Assembly (NCBI RefSeq): GCF_024586455.1
Contig: NC_065921.1
Span: 69,069,528-69,133,527, forward strand
DNA: 64,000 bases
DNA from: Bactrocera neohumeralis
Lineage: Eukaryota > Arthropoda > Insecta > Diptera > Tephritidae
Direction of reading: 5' to 3'
Shown here: piece after piece, positions 11,561-23,204 of the stretch
Layout of the letters: every line of letters starts with the position of its first letter
Numbering within the stretch: the first letter of the stretch is position 1
Made by a program: the position numbers and the translations under genes
Notes under the pieces: generated by a model
Told to the model about the DNA's origin: nothing
What the model saw: the letters and a program-made list of their open reading frames with translations, nothing else
The model's database searches: none

Positions 11561-13182
11561 ATATAATAATATATTTATAATAAAATTTCTTTGTCTTCAA
11601 AAAAGGAATAACTTAATTAAACTAAGATGAGTTAATAGTTAAGATATATACATACATACATGTAATAGTTTTTCAATTATGCTTCGGAGGTAGGCTAAAA
11701 TATTCCAGTCTACTGGTGGCTCTTGATTGTTTTAGACAGTATTTTTATTTCAAAATCGAAAGTCGTAGGAGAAAGTTTTTATAAAAAAATTATTTGTGAA
11801 AAATACATTTTTATAATTTTTTTGTTTTTAATTTAAAAATTAATAATTAATTTTATTACAAATTCTCATATAGAAATTTTATGAATTAATCATTTGTTTT
11901 ATAAAAATTTAGATTTTTAAAGAAATTTCTTTGTCTCAAAAGGAGTTATCATATTATTTATTTTAGAAAATAAAAATAAATTTTTTTGTATTTTTTTTTT
12001 ATTAAAAAATAAATTCAAAGAGGAATTTAAGAAAAATTAAATTTTCGGTAGGTTTAGTGAAAATAGAAAACAATAAGAAGATTTAAAAAAAAAAATAGCG
12101 CAATAGCGAATGACGCTAAAAATATTCTCTCCAGATTGGAACTAGATATCTTCAAAACTCTTCTTTTGAGAGTTTAAACCGCTTTCAAAAACCTATTCTG
12201 AAAAAAGCCGTTTAAAGATTGGAGTGGCAGTGTTCTCCACGCTGTTCCTTTTCTGCAAGAAACGTTGTAGCGACCGTAATAATTTTAATTTTGATTTCAA
12301 AATTTGAGAGATTTTTATTAGTTTAGTGTATAGTGACCGATAATGCAACAAAACAAATCGATTTTTCGAAAATTTCACACTGCGGCGATCCCTTAACGAA
12401 TCACATAAGTTTGAAACAAATTTTTACAGTTATGTAACTCTCTTTTTAAGTTTGCCTATGAAAATACCTTTGGAAATAGAAGCTAATTAAACTTAAATTT
12501 TCTTAGCATGATTAAATATTAACTTTTGAGTGGTAAATTGTGTTCAATTAATGACATGATTGCGAAAAGCTAATTTAATTAACAAAAATGGTATTAGGTG
12601 GCGAGAAAAACAGAATAGAGTGTCTCAAGAAAAAAAGCTTGAAATGGTGTTTAAGCTCAATTAAAACTAGGTGTTGTAAGCTAGCCATGGGTTCCAAAAC
12701 AATCAATCAAGGATTTTTAGAAACTCTCATCCAATTCTGAAAACAGAAACAAATCAACAAAAAAACAATTAGTAAAAATAAAAGCAATTATTACCGGGCA
12801 TTATGGTATTTACTTGCCGTTGACTGGATGGATTACATGCATGGCGGCAACCAAATATTTTATTATTCTACACTCTTTATATATATATATACTCTAAATA
12901 GCTCATACACTGAGAGAACAATTCAAAAGTGTTATAATTAGTATATGGGCGTCGGGGTAGTATCTCTATTTCGAAAACCTTTTTAAGAGAAAATTGGTGG
13001 TGAGAGCTTTCACGTCCCGCATGCAACATGTGTTGCAAGAGCGATAGCAAAGAGCACTAACTCAAGCGGAAAACCACTCCAAAGTAAGAGAGAGAGAATG
13101 AAATATGATGACAATTGTTTGGTGTGACAGTGCTGCTACAACACAGTACACAGATTTTGGTGCACTTTTTTCACTTTGCTCA
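11561..13182. other. AT-rich non-coding DNA, diverged homologue of about 32440-35210
   Basis: Scattered matches to copy B (for example the stretch around 11630-11670 with 32512-32545, and 12960-13060 with 34985-35090) show common descent, but identity is clearly lower than for 7831-10745. Poly-A/T runs and an AT microsatellite (12878-12892) are present. A short GA tract (13086-13096) precedes the conserved upstream blocks. No gene. Confidence 0.55.
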
Positions 13183-13318
13183 TTTGAGTTTGCTCCAAAA
13201 AATGCGCAAATTCGAAACTGCCAAAAAGCAGCCGAGTGTGGCAAGAGCAAACAACAGCATAATCACAGCACACTAGTTGCTCAGCTGAGAAATTCACCAC
13301 GCGCACACTGAGACACAT
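13183..13318. promoter_or_regulatory. Conserved promoter-proximal blocks (copy A)
   Basis: Two blocks are nearly identical between the copies although the surrounding sequence is about 88 percent identical. Block 1 (13183-13259) differs from 35213-35288 only by a one-base indel and very few changes. Block 2 (13272-13318) is identical over 47 bases to 35301-35347 and contains the 10-bp palindrome CTCAGCTGAG with an E-box core (CAGCTG). In copy B these lie about 100-235 bases upstream of the predicted start. In copy A a transposon now separates them from it by 1.5 kb. The regulatory role is inferred from conservation. Confidence 0.5.
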
Positions 13319-13391
13319 ACACACACATAGGCATGCGAGCAAGTATCACTTTGGCATAGGCAGCGTGGATCTGCGGCTGTTTTGACAATTA

Positions 13392-14935
13392 TCACAAAGC
13401 TCAGTATATACAGTAATAAACCTTTTCTTTGTTTACATACATGTACTCACTTCTAGAAAATCTTAGGGTGTTGTGTTACATTTTTTTTGCTACTTTCATG
13501 GTAATCAGGGTGTTGTGTTAGCATTTAAACTACATCTTAATTTTAACTTTTGATGACCGAGACTTTAAAAAAAAGATATTAAATAATGCAAGTGTTTACG
13601 TTATTTAAGTGATTATATTGAATTACTTTGCATATCTGTTCAATTTTATTGGGGTATTAGTTGTTGTTTAATGTTAAATCAGTAGTTTTTTTTTTTGTGC
13701 AATTTTTAAACACGCTTCAAGTATTTCCAAATTTTTGCATGCAGTAGGATACAATCCTGGGTGGTAATTTGTCGTTTGACATATACAAATTGACAACTCG
13801 TTAGCCGTTATAGGAAAACATCAATTGGAAATTGAGTTTGAAATGAAAGATATGTCGAAGTTTTTAATAAGAATACATATTAGTGTTAATAATAAAGTTT
13901 ATATTAAAAATTGTAGAGCCTCTTTATTGAACTACGAAAATTCACAACCCAACGTTTTAAAATACTTTTTATAAGAATTAGAACATATTTTTCTTTAAGA
14001 ATTTTTAATAGCAGGCAGCCAGCCTCATTTTCGGCACATAAAATTTTTGAGCATTTCACATAGGTAACTACCTCCGTTTTAAAAGATAGCTTCTGTATTT
14101 TAATATATTTAATAGAATATTGTAGATTTTGGATGTCATTTATTTCTATTGTGAGAGCTTAACAATTTTTATTAATTATTAAATTATTTTGTGCAATATT
14201 TAACTGCCGGATTAAATTTTTATGTAAATTATTAATTATTTTTATTTTAAGTTGAAAAGGTGAAAATAAATTTACCGGAGAAAAAATGGGAATACCTAAA
14301 AAGTCTGTAACGCGCTTTATTGCAAACCTTTGGGGTGGTGTGGAAAATGCAAAACTTAAATATTCAAAAATAAATTATCAAAAATACTAATACGGATGAG
14401 AATTAGAACGATGTATTAAAAAATTCAGCTTCAAATGCCTAAATTTCAGTCTTTTCCAAATTAAAAAATTATGTCAACTAGGGCTTAATATATTTCAAAA
14501 ACTTACGAATACAAACCGTTTTATGTTTTCTGTCTGTCAATTGAAAACTTTTTCAGGCCAGAAGAAAAATTATCCTACCGAGAAACTTAAGAACAGAGTC
14601 TCTGCATAACCCCATTGTTGTATTAATAAGAACTCACTACATAAAGAATATTTCTGACTTTCAGTAAATGATATTTTTATGGGCGAAACATGACAGACTA
14701 TGGCGTTTAAATCAAATATTAGTAAATATATGTCATTAATAAATAATTTCCTTTTATATTAAGCAACAATATTTATAGTTTTTGTTATTTAATAGAATAA
14801 ATTTGCCAAAAAGTATTTACTGATAACAATATATACAGCACTGTGTTGCTACCTCTGAAAATCCAAGATGGCCGCTATTCACCCTCAGAAAGCAACCACG
14901 AAAAGGTTATCTACTGTATATACTGTGTCACAAAG
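13392..14935. mobile_element. 1528-bp non-autonomous DNA transposon with 8-bp target duplication
   Basis: TCACAAAG is repeated at 13392-13399 and 14928-14935 and occurs once at the matching place in copy B (35446-35453). The intervening 1528 bases (13400-14927) begin CTCAGTATATACAGTAA and end with the inverse CTACTGTATATACTGTG, a 17-base terminal repeat with two mismatches. The interior is AT-rich, contains the phrase AGGGTGTTGTGTTA twice near its left end (13467 and 13508), and encodes no recognisable transposase. An 8-bp duplication is typical of P and hAT superfamilies. The end sequence does not let me choose with confidence. It lies exactly over the predicted start of the duplicated promoter. 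Confidence 0.85.
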
Positions 14936-14963
14936 TATCGGGTTGTTGAGCGTTGCGGACGTG
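14930..14963 (+). promoter_or_regulatory. Predicted DPE-type core promoter (copy A)
   Basis: If the A of TCACAA at 14930 is +1, GGACGTG occupies +28 to +34 (14957-14963), which is the fly DPE consensus at its required spacing. The same words and spacing are kept in copy B. The initiator is weak (TCACAA against TCAGTY) and no TATA box is at -30. The upstream half of the initiator is now formed by the target duplication of the transposon. Confidence 0.4.
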
Positions 14964-15673
14964 TGCTGATCTGAACGCGGGCGTCAATCGGATATTAGAG
15001 AGTCGAATACCAAGGCAAAAATAAGCAATTCAATAAAATCACAAGTACATAGTACACAGCCGTAAGCAATTGGTTAACTGGCGCTGCGGAATAAAAATTA
15101 AAAGAAATTTTGTTTGGTAAACAAATAAATTGCAGCAATTAATATATAAATAAATCCAGCATCAGCAAAAGCAAACGATTGTGTAAGTAAGCGGGTGTAA
15201 GTGAAAACTTTGCTGGCCGATTCCATTGTGTAGCATTCTTTTCACGCTGTTCGCCAACTGCCTGTCCGAGCTACGGCCGGCCAACTGTGCGTATGACTGA
15301 CTGGCTAGCCGATTTTTATTAATTTTTGTTGCTCTGCCCACTTTGTGTAACAAACCAGTTTGTGCAACTGTGTGTGTGTGTTGCCAATAGTGCGCCAAAT
15401 TTTTTTTTGCTTTCGAGTGCTGAGTGCAGAGTGTGAGATTTATTTGCGCACCGCCGGCATTTCGTGTGAACTTAACACAATTTGTGAATGGTTTTGAGCA
15501 CTCGATATTATTGCAGTGACCTGTGGCTAAACATTGATTGTAGATGGTGATAAAGAAAATTACAAGTTTCGTTAAAAATTAAAAAAAAAAAATCCTTTCC
15601 AATTTAAAGAAAAAAGTTGTAATGATTAAGACCTCATGACCAAAAGTTAGTCTATTGGAAAATTGTTGAGAAG
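14930..15673 (+). other. Candidate non-coding first exon (copy A) ending at a splice donor
   Basis: About 744 bases from the predicted start to AAG|GTGAGT at 15673/15674, aligned over its length with 35448-36225 at roughly 90 percent identity. There is no long reading frame in the sense direction. It is presumed to be a duplicated 5' untranslated exon of the PKC gene downstream, but transcription is not shown. Confidence 0.4.
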
Positions 15674-16080
15674 GTGAGTCAAGTGAGTGCAAAATAATAT
15701 AAAAAAGTTGGTTTTAAAGGAATACATCGAAAAAAAACTAATTTACATATGCTAAAGGAAAAAAAATATTTTATGAAAAATTTTATTTAATTTAAAAAAA
15801 TAAAAATGCTATGAAATAATAAAAAAATATTTTTATGTGTTTTTAATTGCAGAATTTTTTTGTTTCGTCAATTAAGGGGTTACATAGGTTTCCTCGGCTA
15901 AAAAACCGCATTTCCTCAAAAAATTTTTCCTGATATAAAAAATGAGGTATTTTCTCAGAATTTTTTATTGCTACAAACCAAAGAAATTCTGAAATTTTTT
16001 GGTCAAATATTTGTTTTCTCAGCCATTGCGAAAATATTTTACAAAAAATTCAAATTTCAGTGAAAATTTCGGGACATTTT
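15674..16080. other. Intron-like AT-rich DNA with the end of a TTAA element
   Basis: Follows the splice donor and is similar to 36226-36600. It contains TTAAGGGGTTACATAGGTTT at 15874, the end of the TTAA-flanked family also seen at 34390-34945 and 36408-36920. No gene. Confidence 0.5.
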
Positions 16081-17137
16081 TATACTCTCGCAACAATGTT
16101 GCTAAGGAGAGTATTATAGTTTTGTTCACATAACGGTTGTTTGTAAGTCCTAAAACTAAAACAGTCAGATATAGGGTTATATATACCAGAGTGATCAGGG
16201 CGACGAGCAGAGTCGAAATCCGGATGTCTGTCTGTCCGTCCGTCCGTCCGTGCAAGCTGTAACTTGAGTAAAAATTGAGATATCATGATGAAACTTGGTA
16301 CACGTATTCCTTGGCTCCATAAGAAGATTATGTTCGAAGATACGCAAAATCGGCCCACTGCCACGCCCACAAAATGGCGGAAACCGAAAACCTATAAAGT
16401 GTCATAACTAAGCCATAAATAAAGATATTAAAGTGAAATTTGGCACAAAGGATCGCACTAGGGAGGGGCATATTTGTACGCAATTTTTTTGGAAAAGTGG
16501 GCGTGGCCCTGCCCCTACTAAGTTTTTTGTACATATCTCGGAAAATACTATAGCTATGTCAACCAAACTCTACAGAGTCGTTTTCAGGCTTTTCCATATA
16601 CAGTTCAAAAATGGAAGAAATCGGATAATAACCACGCCCACCTCCCATACAAAGGTTATGTTGAAAATCACTAAAAGTGCGTTAACCGACTAACAAAAAA
16701 CGTCAGAAACACTAAATTTTACGGAAGAAATGGCAGAAGGAAGCTGCACCCAGGCTTTTTTAAAAATTGAAAATGGGCGTGGCCTCGCCCACTTATGGAC
16801 CAAAAACCATATCTCAGGAACTACTAGACCGATTTCAATGAAATTCGGTATATAATATTTTCTTAACACCCTGATGACATGTACGAAATATGGGTGAAAT
16901 CGGTTCTCAACCACGCCTTCTTCCAATATAACGCTATTTTGAATTCCATCTGATGCCTTTTCTGTGTAATATAGCATATACATTAGGAACCAATGATGAT
17001 AGCGGAATAAAACTTTACACAAATACGGTATTTGAAAAATATGTAAATGACGGATAATGAAATCTCGATTATCACTTTATCATGCGAGAGTATAAAATGT
17101 TCGGTGACACCCGAACTTAGTCCTTCCCTACTTGTTT
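16081..17137 (+). repeat. Interspersed repeat family I (copy 2)
   Basis: About 1.06 kb, over 95 percent identical by eye to 6065-7138 and in the same orientation. It keeps both ends and the TCTGTCTGTCCGTCCGTCCG microsatellite, shorter here (16225-16250). Copy B lacks it at the corresponding place, so it is an insertion that separates the copies or was lost from B. Confidence 0.8.
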
Positions 17138-17214
17138 TCTATTAATTAAGTGTTTTCAATCAAACTTAGTTTTTACAGAAAAAGCTAATCATTTGAAATG
17201 AAGAAATGAATTAA

Positions 17215-17540
17215 AGTAAGGTAAGAACAAATATTAACTTCAGCTGCACTGAAATTATGACAACAAAGCTTTCACAAGTGTATTTCTTATAGTATAAAGC
17301 CTCATAAAAGACCTACTATTGATTCCGAAAGATAAGTTTTTAAGGCAGCTATATGCTATAGTAGACCGATCTGCACAATTTTATTGGAGATTACACCGTT
17401 ATTTTGGGCAATAAGTTATGCCACTTTGCTTAAAGATATATTGTCAATTGAAAAAGTATTCCACACTAGAACTGGATATGATACAATAGTCCGATGACGG
17501 CGATTCCGACCTATAAGCAGCTGCTTAGGAAGAAAAGAAT
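17215..17540. repeat. Degraded relic of repeat family II
   Basis: Contains AACTTCAGCTGCACTGAA, AGGCAGCTATATGCTATAGT and GATGACGGCGATTCCGAC in family order. Matches the relic at 36950-37260 in copy B, so this insertion predates the duplication. Confidence 0.6.
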
Positions 17541-18086
17541 TATTATAAAAAATAACAATGTAATTTTTAAATATTACATGCAAAAATTGCTCATAGCATT
17601 TTAAGGGACCATTGGCACATGTTCAAATAATTTTCCGCTGTTTTCCTTCTAAATTTTAAAATTTTTTAAGTAATAGCATTTAATAATATATCTTTTTATT
17701 TTTTTTCACATTATTATAATTTTTCATTCCTAAATACAAATACAAAATTTAACTTACACTAGCACTCCTCCTGCACTTAGACAAACCAAAACCTTTTATT
17801 TCAAAACTCGCCACTCGCAACTGCTTTATCGCAGTCCTTATTTTGTTCGCTAAAAGCCATATATTTTTCTTGCCCCATGAATCCAAAGCAAATAAAAAAA
17901 ATTAGTTAAAAAGAAATAAAATAAAACAACTTACTAAAAGTAAAACAACCAAAACACATTCTGGCGTTGCCGTCGCAAAAAAAATCGACTAATCTACACT
18001 GAAACCATTCAAACACACGCACACCTACATACAAAAAAAGGCGCCTTTCCACGTTGCGCACACAAATTTTCACAAGTTTCACTCAC
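17541..18086. other. AT-rich non-coding DNA, diverged homologue of 37261-37925
   Basis: Alignable to copy B with many substitutions (by eye 75-80 percent identical). No gene seen. Confidence 0.5.
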
Positions 18087-18136
18087 ATAACGGTAAACAA
18101 TATCGATAGCTGTTGCGTCGCCTACACAACTGAGTT
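18087..18136. promoter_or_regulatory. Conserved 50-bp block with a DRE (copy A)
   Basis: Fifty bases identical to 37926-37975 inside much less conserved flanks. It contains TATCGATA (18101-18108), the consensus DNA replication-related element bound by DREF in flies, typical of broadly active promoters. The motif is palindromic, so direction is not shown. It could mark a second, DRE-type promoter or an enhancer. Confidence 0.45.
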
Positions 18137-18298
18137 GGTGTCGTTCAGGTGTTATACCGTTCTTATCAAACCGATGAGTTTTTTATTGTCTCTTTTTTAT
18201 TAAATGACCTTTTTGTTGTTGTAATTTGCCAACACTGCGTGCTTATGTCACTCAACTGTCGTTGATATTTGTAGCACTCATGTCCCTGGAGTACTATT

Positions 18299-18398
18299 NN
18301 NNNNNNNNNNNNNNNNNNNNNNNNNNNNNNNNNNNNNNNNNNNNNNNNNNNNNNNNNNNNNNNNNNNNNNNNNNNNNNNNNNNNNNNNNNNNNNNNNN
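18299..18398. other. Assembly gap of exactly 100 N
   Basis: A run of 100 ambiguous bases, the conventional placeholder for a scaffold gap of unknown size. Homology between copies A and B continues right up to 18298, so the gap, not a sequence boundary, ends copy A. Confidence 1.
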
Positions 18399-20333
18399 AT
18401 TAAACTATTAACTATAAATTCGTTACAAATAATCGCCGTTTTGTTACAATGATGAATAACTTAACCAAGCGCTTCACTAGATTTGTTGTTACATCTTATC
18501 TAAAACTCTTCGTTAGAAAGTTTTATTTAATTATGTAAAATCAAAATAATTTTTTTTGCAAAATGTCGCTTTCTCAAAAGCATAATCGATTTTTAATCAA
18601 AATTTGTTTATAAAAAAAATTTAAAGTAAAAAAAATTTTCGATTAATTACTAAAAACATATATTTAAGAAGCTTGTGCTAAAATATGAGACTAATGGGTT
18701 CAGTCGTTTTCGATTAATGTTTGTCACTGACTTTGAAAACACCATATTGCGTTTACATAAAGTTCGGAATGCCTTCCGATAACGAACGATATGAAATTTT
18801 CTGTCAGTATTTTTAAATATGTACACATTAAGAAAATAATATAAAAAAATTGATTTTTTGTAAATTCTAACTTTATATCTTCTAACTAACTTTATATAAC
18901 CCCTTAAAAAAGATTTTTTAGAACGTATGTATATGTGGCAAATATATCTATTAGGCGGCCTACAGGTTAGAGAATATACCTAAGTTATCTTAAAATACGA
19001 AGATAATGCCCATAACGTAGAATATCTGAATCTAAAAGCTTCGGATCTATGATATACAGTATATGAAACCAGAATGTGAAGCTGCTAGTGGTATCGATGT
19101 TATATTGTAATATAATAAACTATTTCTATTACCCACAACGTTTTATTTATACAAATATACCAGACTAAATACAAGTATAAATCATACACAATCACATAAA
19201 TGTCGACCATTTCATTAATACTTGTATATAAGTACATCAGCTGATCATTGAATGGACCATGGTCATTGCGCGGCGACCAAGAGCAAACGAGAGACTGAGT
19301 GAAGGGGGCGCCACACAAAAAAAGCAAAACAATTGAATGTCATGACGTAAAAGGCAGCTTTATGGTGCTTATAAGTGGAGCAAAGAAGCGCTGACTGCGC
19401 TGCTCCAAATACAATTGCGCCCACAGCTCTGCTGAGCACTATTGTGCTACTGGAAGCTTACCATTGTTTGTTTTTTTGTGTATTATTTTACTTGTTGCAT
19501 TGTTTGTTTTGTTGTACTTTACGTTTAGTCTCGTTTTTGCTGCTGTAAATTTGTGATGAAAAATATTGGGAAAACACGGCAAATTTGCTTTTGTTGTATC
19601 CATAATGAGCTGATTGGAAATAGAAAATTTTGGATAATATAAAAAAACAATGAATGGCAAACAAAATTATTAGCAATTTATGGTGAAGCAAGAGATTAAA
19701 AATAAGTATTTGGAATTAAATCTATTTTGATGCCAAAAAACTCCCAAAGATACACTAATTTCACTAATAACAAAAAGCTCATGCTAGCAATTTATCTGAT
19801 TGCGTGATTGGAATCTCATGGAATTGGGTAGTCAAAGGGGGAGAGCAGAGATAACATAACTTAGCCATCTTACTGACATTTTCGACATTGATATCCGGCA
19901 AAATCTCAGAATTATGTATGGAAGAACTTCACTTTTTTCACGTTAAGGAATTTACCAGGCTAGGATCGTGAGTGGTGCGGATTACTAGTGTTCAGATGAG
20001 GCCCAACTGCCCAAAAATATATATTTTCTTTATCTTTTTTTAAATCAAAGAAGAAACAATAGATTCTTACTTAACATTAATACCTTAGGTTGGAAAGATT
20101 TGATTGTTTTTTTTATTTGAATTAAATAGGCTCTGAAACTTCTTGACGGATTTGAAAAATTCGTTCGCCATTGAGAAGCTACACCCTCTTCAATATATAG
20201 GCTTTATTATATTAAAAAATAAGTTAGGGATCCCTACTAAAACGCCAATAAAGTAACTCAAAATGTAAAAACAAATATTTCAAAACTTTCCTTCATCGCT
20301 AGAAAATGTCGCGAATATCTAGGTGTTCTAATG
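18399..20333. other. Gene-free AT-rich DNA between gap and nested elements
   Basis: No recognisable coding sequence. ATAACCCCTTAA at about 18898 resembles an end of the TTAA-flanked family, without a visible partner. Short frames near 19100-19700 have no motifs. If the two copies are haplotypes, this segment should match DNA left of position 1. Confidence 0.5.
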
Positions 20334-20837
20334 GGTGATCCAAATAGAGGTACTTTTTTCAATAGCATTTTGGACAGAGTTGTTTCAAGCTGTCATCTTA
20401 TTTATGTTTAGTATTGTTTGACGTTTTATCATGGAAAGACTGACTGAAAGGAAATCGTTCAACTTTGTGACAAAAATTCACGTTCTGTAAAGAATATGGT
20501 TTGCGCGCTTCACTTATATGTCAAAGTAATCGCCCTTCTTCTTCTTAATTGGCGTAACACCGCATCCACGATTATAGCCGAGTTAACAACATTGGCCAAT
20601 CGTTTCAATCGAATTCGACCACGTGGCGCCAATTGGATATTCCAAGCGAGCGCAGCTGAGGTCTTTCTCCACCGTGAGTTCTTCTAACGTCGTTCGAGGA
20701 ACTTCCTGACTTCCTCTGATTCCCCATTTCACGTCAAAATTTTAAATTGAAAGCATCAGAGCTGGTAAGAAGTTTTCATCCATCCCAAGCGACAACATGA
20801 CCATTTCCAGCGATAGCCGCTGTCTTTTAATTCGTAA

Positions 20838-21459
20838 CTATGTCAATGTCGTCATATATCTCGTACAGCATCGTTCCATCGGATGCGATATTCGCCGTGG
20901 CCAACGCGCAAAGGACCATAAATCTTTCGCAGAACTCGTTTTGCCCTCGTTCACTACCAGACCCATTTTCTGTGCTTCCTTGTCCAGCCTAGAGAACGCA
21001 GAACTAACGGCGCGGGTGTTGAGGCCGATGATATCAATATCGTCGGCATACGCCAACAGCTGTACACTCTTATAGAAGATGGTACCTTCTCTGTTTAGTT
21101 CTGCAGCTCGAACTATTTTCTCCAGTGAGCAGGTCGAAGAAGTCGCACGATAAAGCGCCAGCCTTGTCTGAAACCTCGTTTGGTATCGAACGGCGTGGAG
21201 AGTCCTTCCCGATCTAACGGAGCTTTTTCGTGTTGTTCAACGTCAGTTTACACAGCCGTATTAGTTTTGCGGGGATACCAAATTCAGACATCGCGGCATA
21301 AAGGCAGCTCCTTTTCGTGCTGTCGAAAGCAGCTTTGAAATCGACGAAGAGGAGGTGTGTGTCGATTCTCCTCTCACGGGTCTTTTCCAAGATTTGACGC
21401 ATGGTGAATATCTGGTCGGTTGTTGATGTCGGCTTAAGGTAATCTTTCACACAATACAA
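20838..21459 (-). pseudogene. Reverse transcriptase pieces of RTE-1
   Basis: Frame 21459-21214 encodes IFTMRQILEKTRERRIDTH followed by LLFVDFKAAFDS, which is the first catalytic motif (Asp of FVDF). Frame 21056-20838 begins MAYADDIDIIG, the YADD catalytic box. About 150 codons between them and the thumb region after them are deleted or shifted. Function is lost. In RTE-2 the YADD part is deleted instead. Confidence 0.85.
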
Positions 21460-21840
21460 TACGCTCGATAGAACCTTATATGCGATGTTGAGGAGGCTAT
21501 CCCACGGTAGTTGGCGCAGATTGTGGGGTCTCCTTTTTTATGGATTGGGCATAGCACATTTAAATTCCAATCGTTGGGCATGCTCTCGTCCGACCATATT
21601 TTACAAAGAAGCTGATGCATGCTCCCTATTAGTTCTTCGCCGCCGTGTTTGAATAGCTCGGCCGGTAGTCCGTCGGCCCCTGCCGCTTTGTTGTTCTTCA
21701 GGCGGGCAATTGCTATTCGAACTTCTTCATGGTCGGGTAATGGAACGTCTGCTCCATCGTCATCGATTGGGGAATCGGGTTCTCCTTCTCCTGGTGTTGT
21801 GCGTTCACTGCCATTCAGCAGGCTGGAGAAGTGTTCCCTC

Positions 21841-22491
21841 TTATAATTTAACTATGCTCTGGGCATCAGTGACTAGATCACCTTTGGGGGTTCTACAAGA
21901 GTATGCTCCGGTCTTGAAACCTTCTGTAAGCCGCCGCATTTTTTCGTAGAATTTTCGAGCATTACCCCTGTCGGCCAGCTTATCAAGCTCTTCGTACTCA
22001 CGCATTTCGGACTCTTTCTTCTTCTGTCTGAAAATGCGTCTCGCTTCCCTCTTCAACTCTCGGTATCTATCCCATCCCGCATGTGTTGTGGTCGATCGTA
22101 ACGTTGCGAAGTAGGCAGCCTGTTTTCTCTCCGCTGCGACACGGCACTCCTCGTCGTACCAGCTGTTCTTTTGCACTTTCCGAAAACCAATGGTTTCGGT
22201 TGCAGCTGTACGTATGGAATTTGAAATGCCGTCCCACAGTTCCCCTATACCGAGTTGTTGACTAGTGCTCTCAGAGAGCAGGAGTGCAAGCCGAGTAGAA
22301 AATCGTTCGGCAGTCTGTTGTGATTGCAGCTTTTCGACGTCGAACCTTCCTTGTGTTTGTTGGCGTGCGTTTTTTGCTGCACAGAGGCGAGTGCGAATTT
22401 TAGCTGCAACAAGATAGTGGTCCGAGTCGATGTTAGGACCTCGGAGCGCACGCACATCTAAAACACTGGAGACGTGTCTTCCATCTATCAC
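21841..22491 (-). pseudogene. End of endonuclease and linker of RTE-1
   Basis: A 216-codon frame starts with the end of the endonuclease (RGPNIDSDHYLVAAKIRTRL, active-site Asp-His) and continues into a basic, Arg/Lys/Glu-rich linker (RELKREARRIFRQKKKE, near residue 145). It then reaches the conserved GAYSCRTPKGDLVTDAQS segment just before the reverse transcriptase. A highly similar frame occurs in RTE-2 (53990-53469). The frame ends early through a change near 21841. Confidence 0.85.
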
Positions 22492-23204
22492 AACATGATC
22501 GATCTGGTTGGTAGTTTTTCGATCCGGAGACAGCCAGGTAGCTTGATGAATCTTCTTATGCTGGAATCTAGTACTATGATAACCATATTTCGGGCCCCGG
22601 CGAAGTCAATCAGCCTCAACCCATTTGGGGATGTTTCGTCGTGGAGGCTGAATTTACCGACCGTAGTGCCAAATATACCTTCTTTGCCCACCCTGGCGTT
22701 AAAGTCGCCAATCACGATTTTGACATCGTGGCGGGGGCAGCTCTCATAAGCGCGCTCCAAGCGCTCATAGAAGGCATCTTTGGTCACATCGTCCTTCTCT
22801 TCCGTCGGGGCGTGGGCGCAAATCAGCGATATGTTGAAGAACCTCGCTTTGATGCGGATTGTGGCTAGACGTTCATTCACCGGAGTGAATGATAGTACTC
22901 GGCGACGGAGTCTCTCTCCCACCACGAATCCAACACCAAACTTGCGCTCCTTTATATGGCCACTGTAGTAAATGTCACAAGGACCTACTCGTCTCTGTCC
23001 TTGTCCCGTCCATCGCATTTCTTGGACGGCGGTGATGTCAGCCTTTATTTTTGCGAGGACATCAACCAGCTGGGCAGCGGCACCTTCCCAATTAAGGGTC
23101 CGGACATTCCAGGTGCATGCCCTCAAATCGTAGTCCTTATTCCGTTTGCCATGGTCGTCATCAAAAGGGGGGTCTCTCATCCGAGGCTGTGTTTTCTTTT
23201 TCAT
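22488..23204 (-). pseudogene. Endonuclease domain of RTE-1
   Basis: A 238-codon frame encodes an apurinic-type (EEP) endonuclease: TWNVRTLNW near residue 30, QEMRWTGQG near 60 with the metal-binding Glu, LICAHAPTEEKDD near 130, IGDFNARVG near 165 and NGLRLIDFA near 195. The frame is lost after this. The domain continues in the frame 22491-21841 with IDSDHYLVAAK, the Asp-His pair of the active site. It nicks target DNA to prime reverse transcription. The TWNVRTL start and the lack of any ORF1 or RNase H suggest the RTE clade (products often labelled craniofacial development protein 2-like). One frameshift separates the halves. Confidence 0.85.

Noticed and set aside
18226..18411. Frame spanning the run of N
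   Set aside because: Open only because N codons are not stops.
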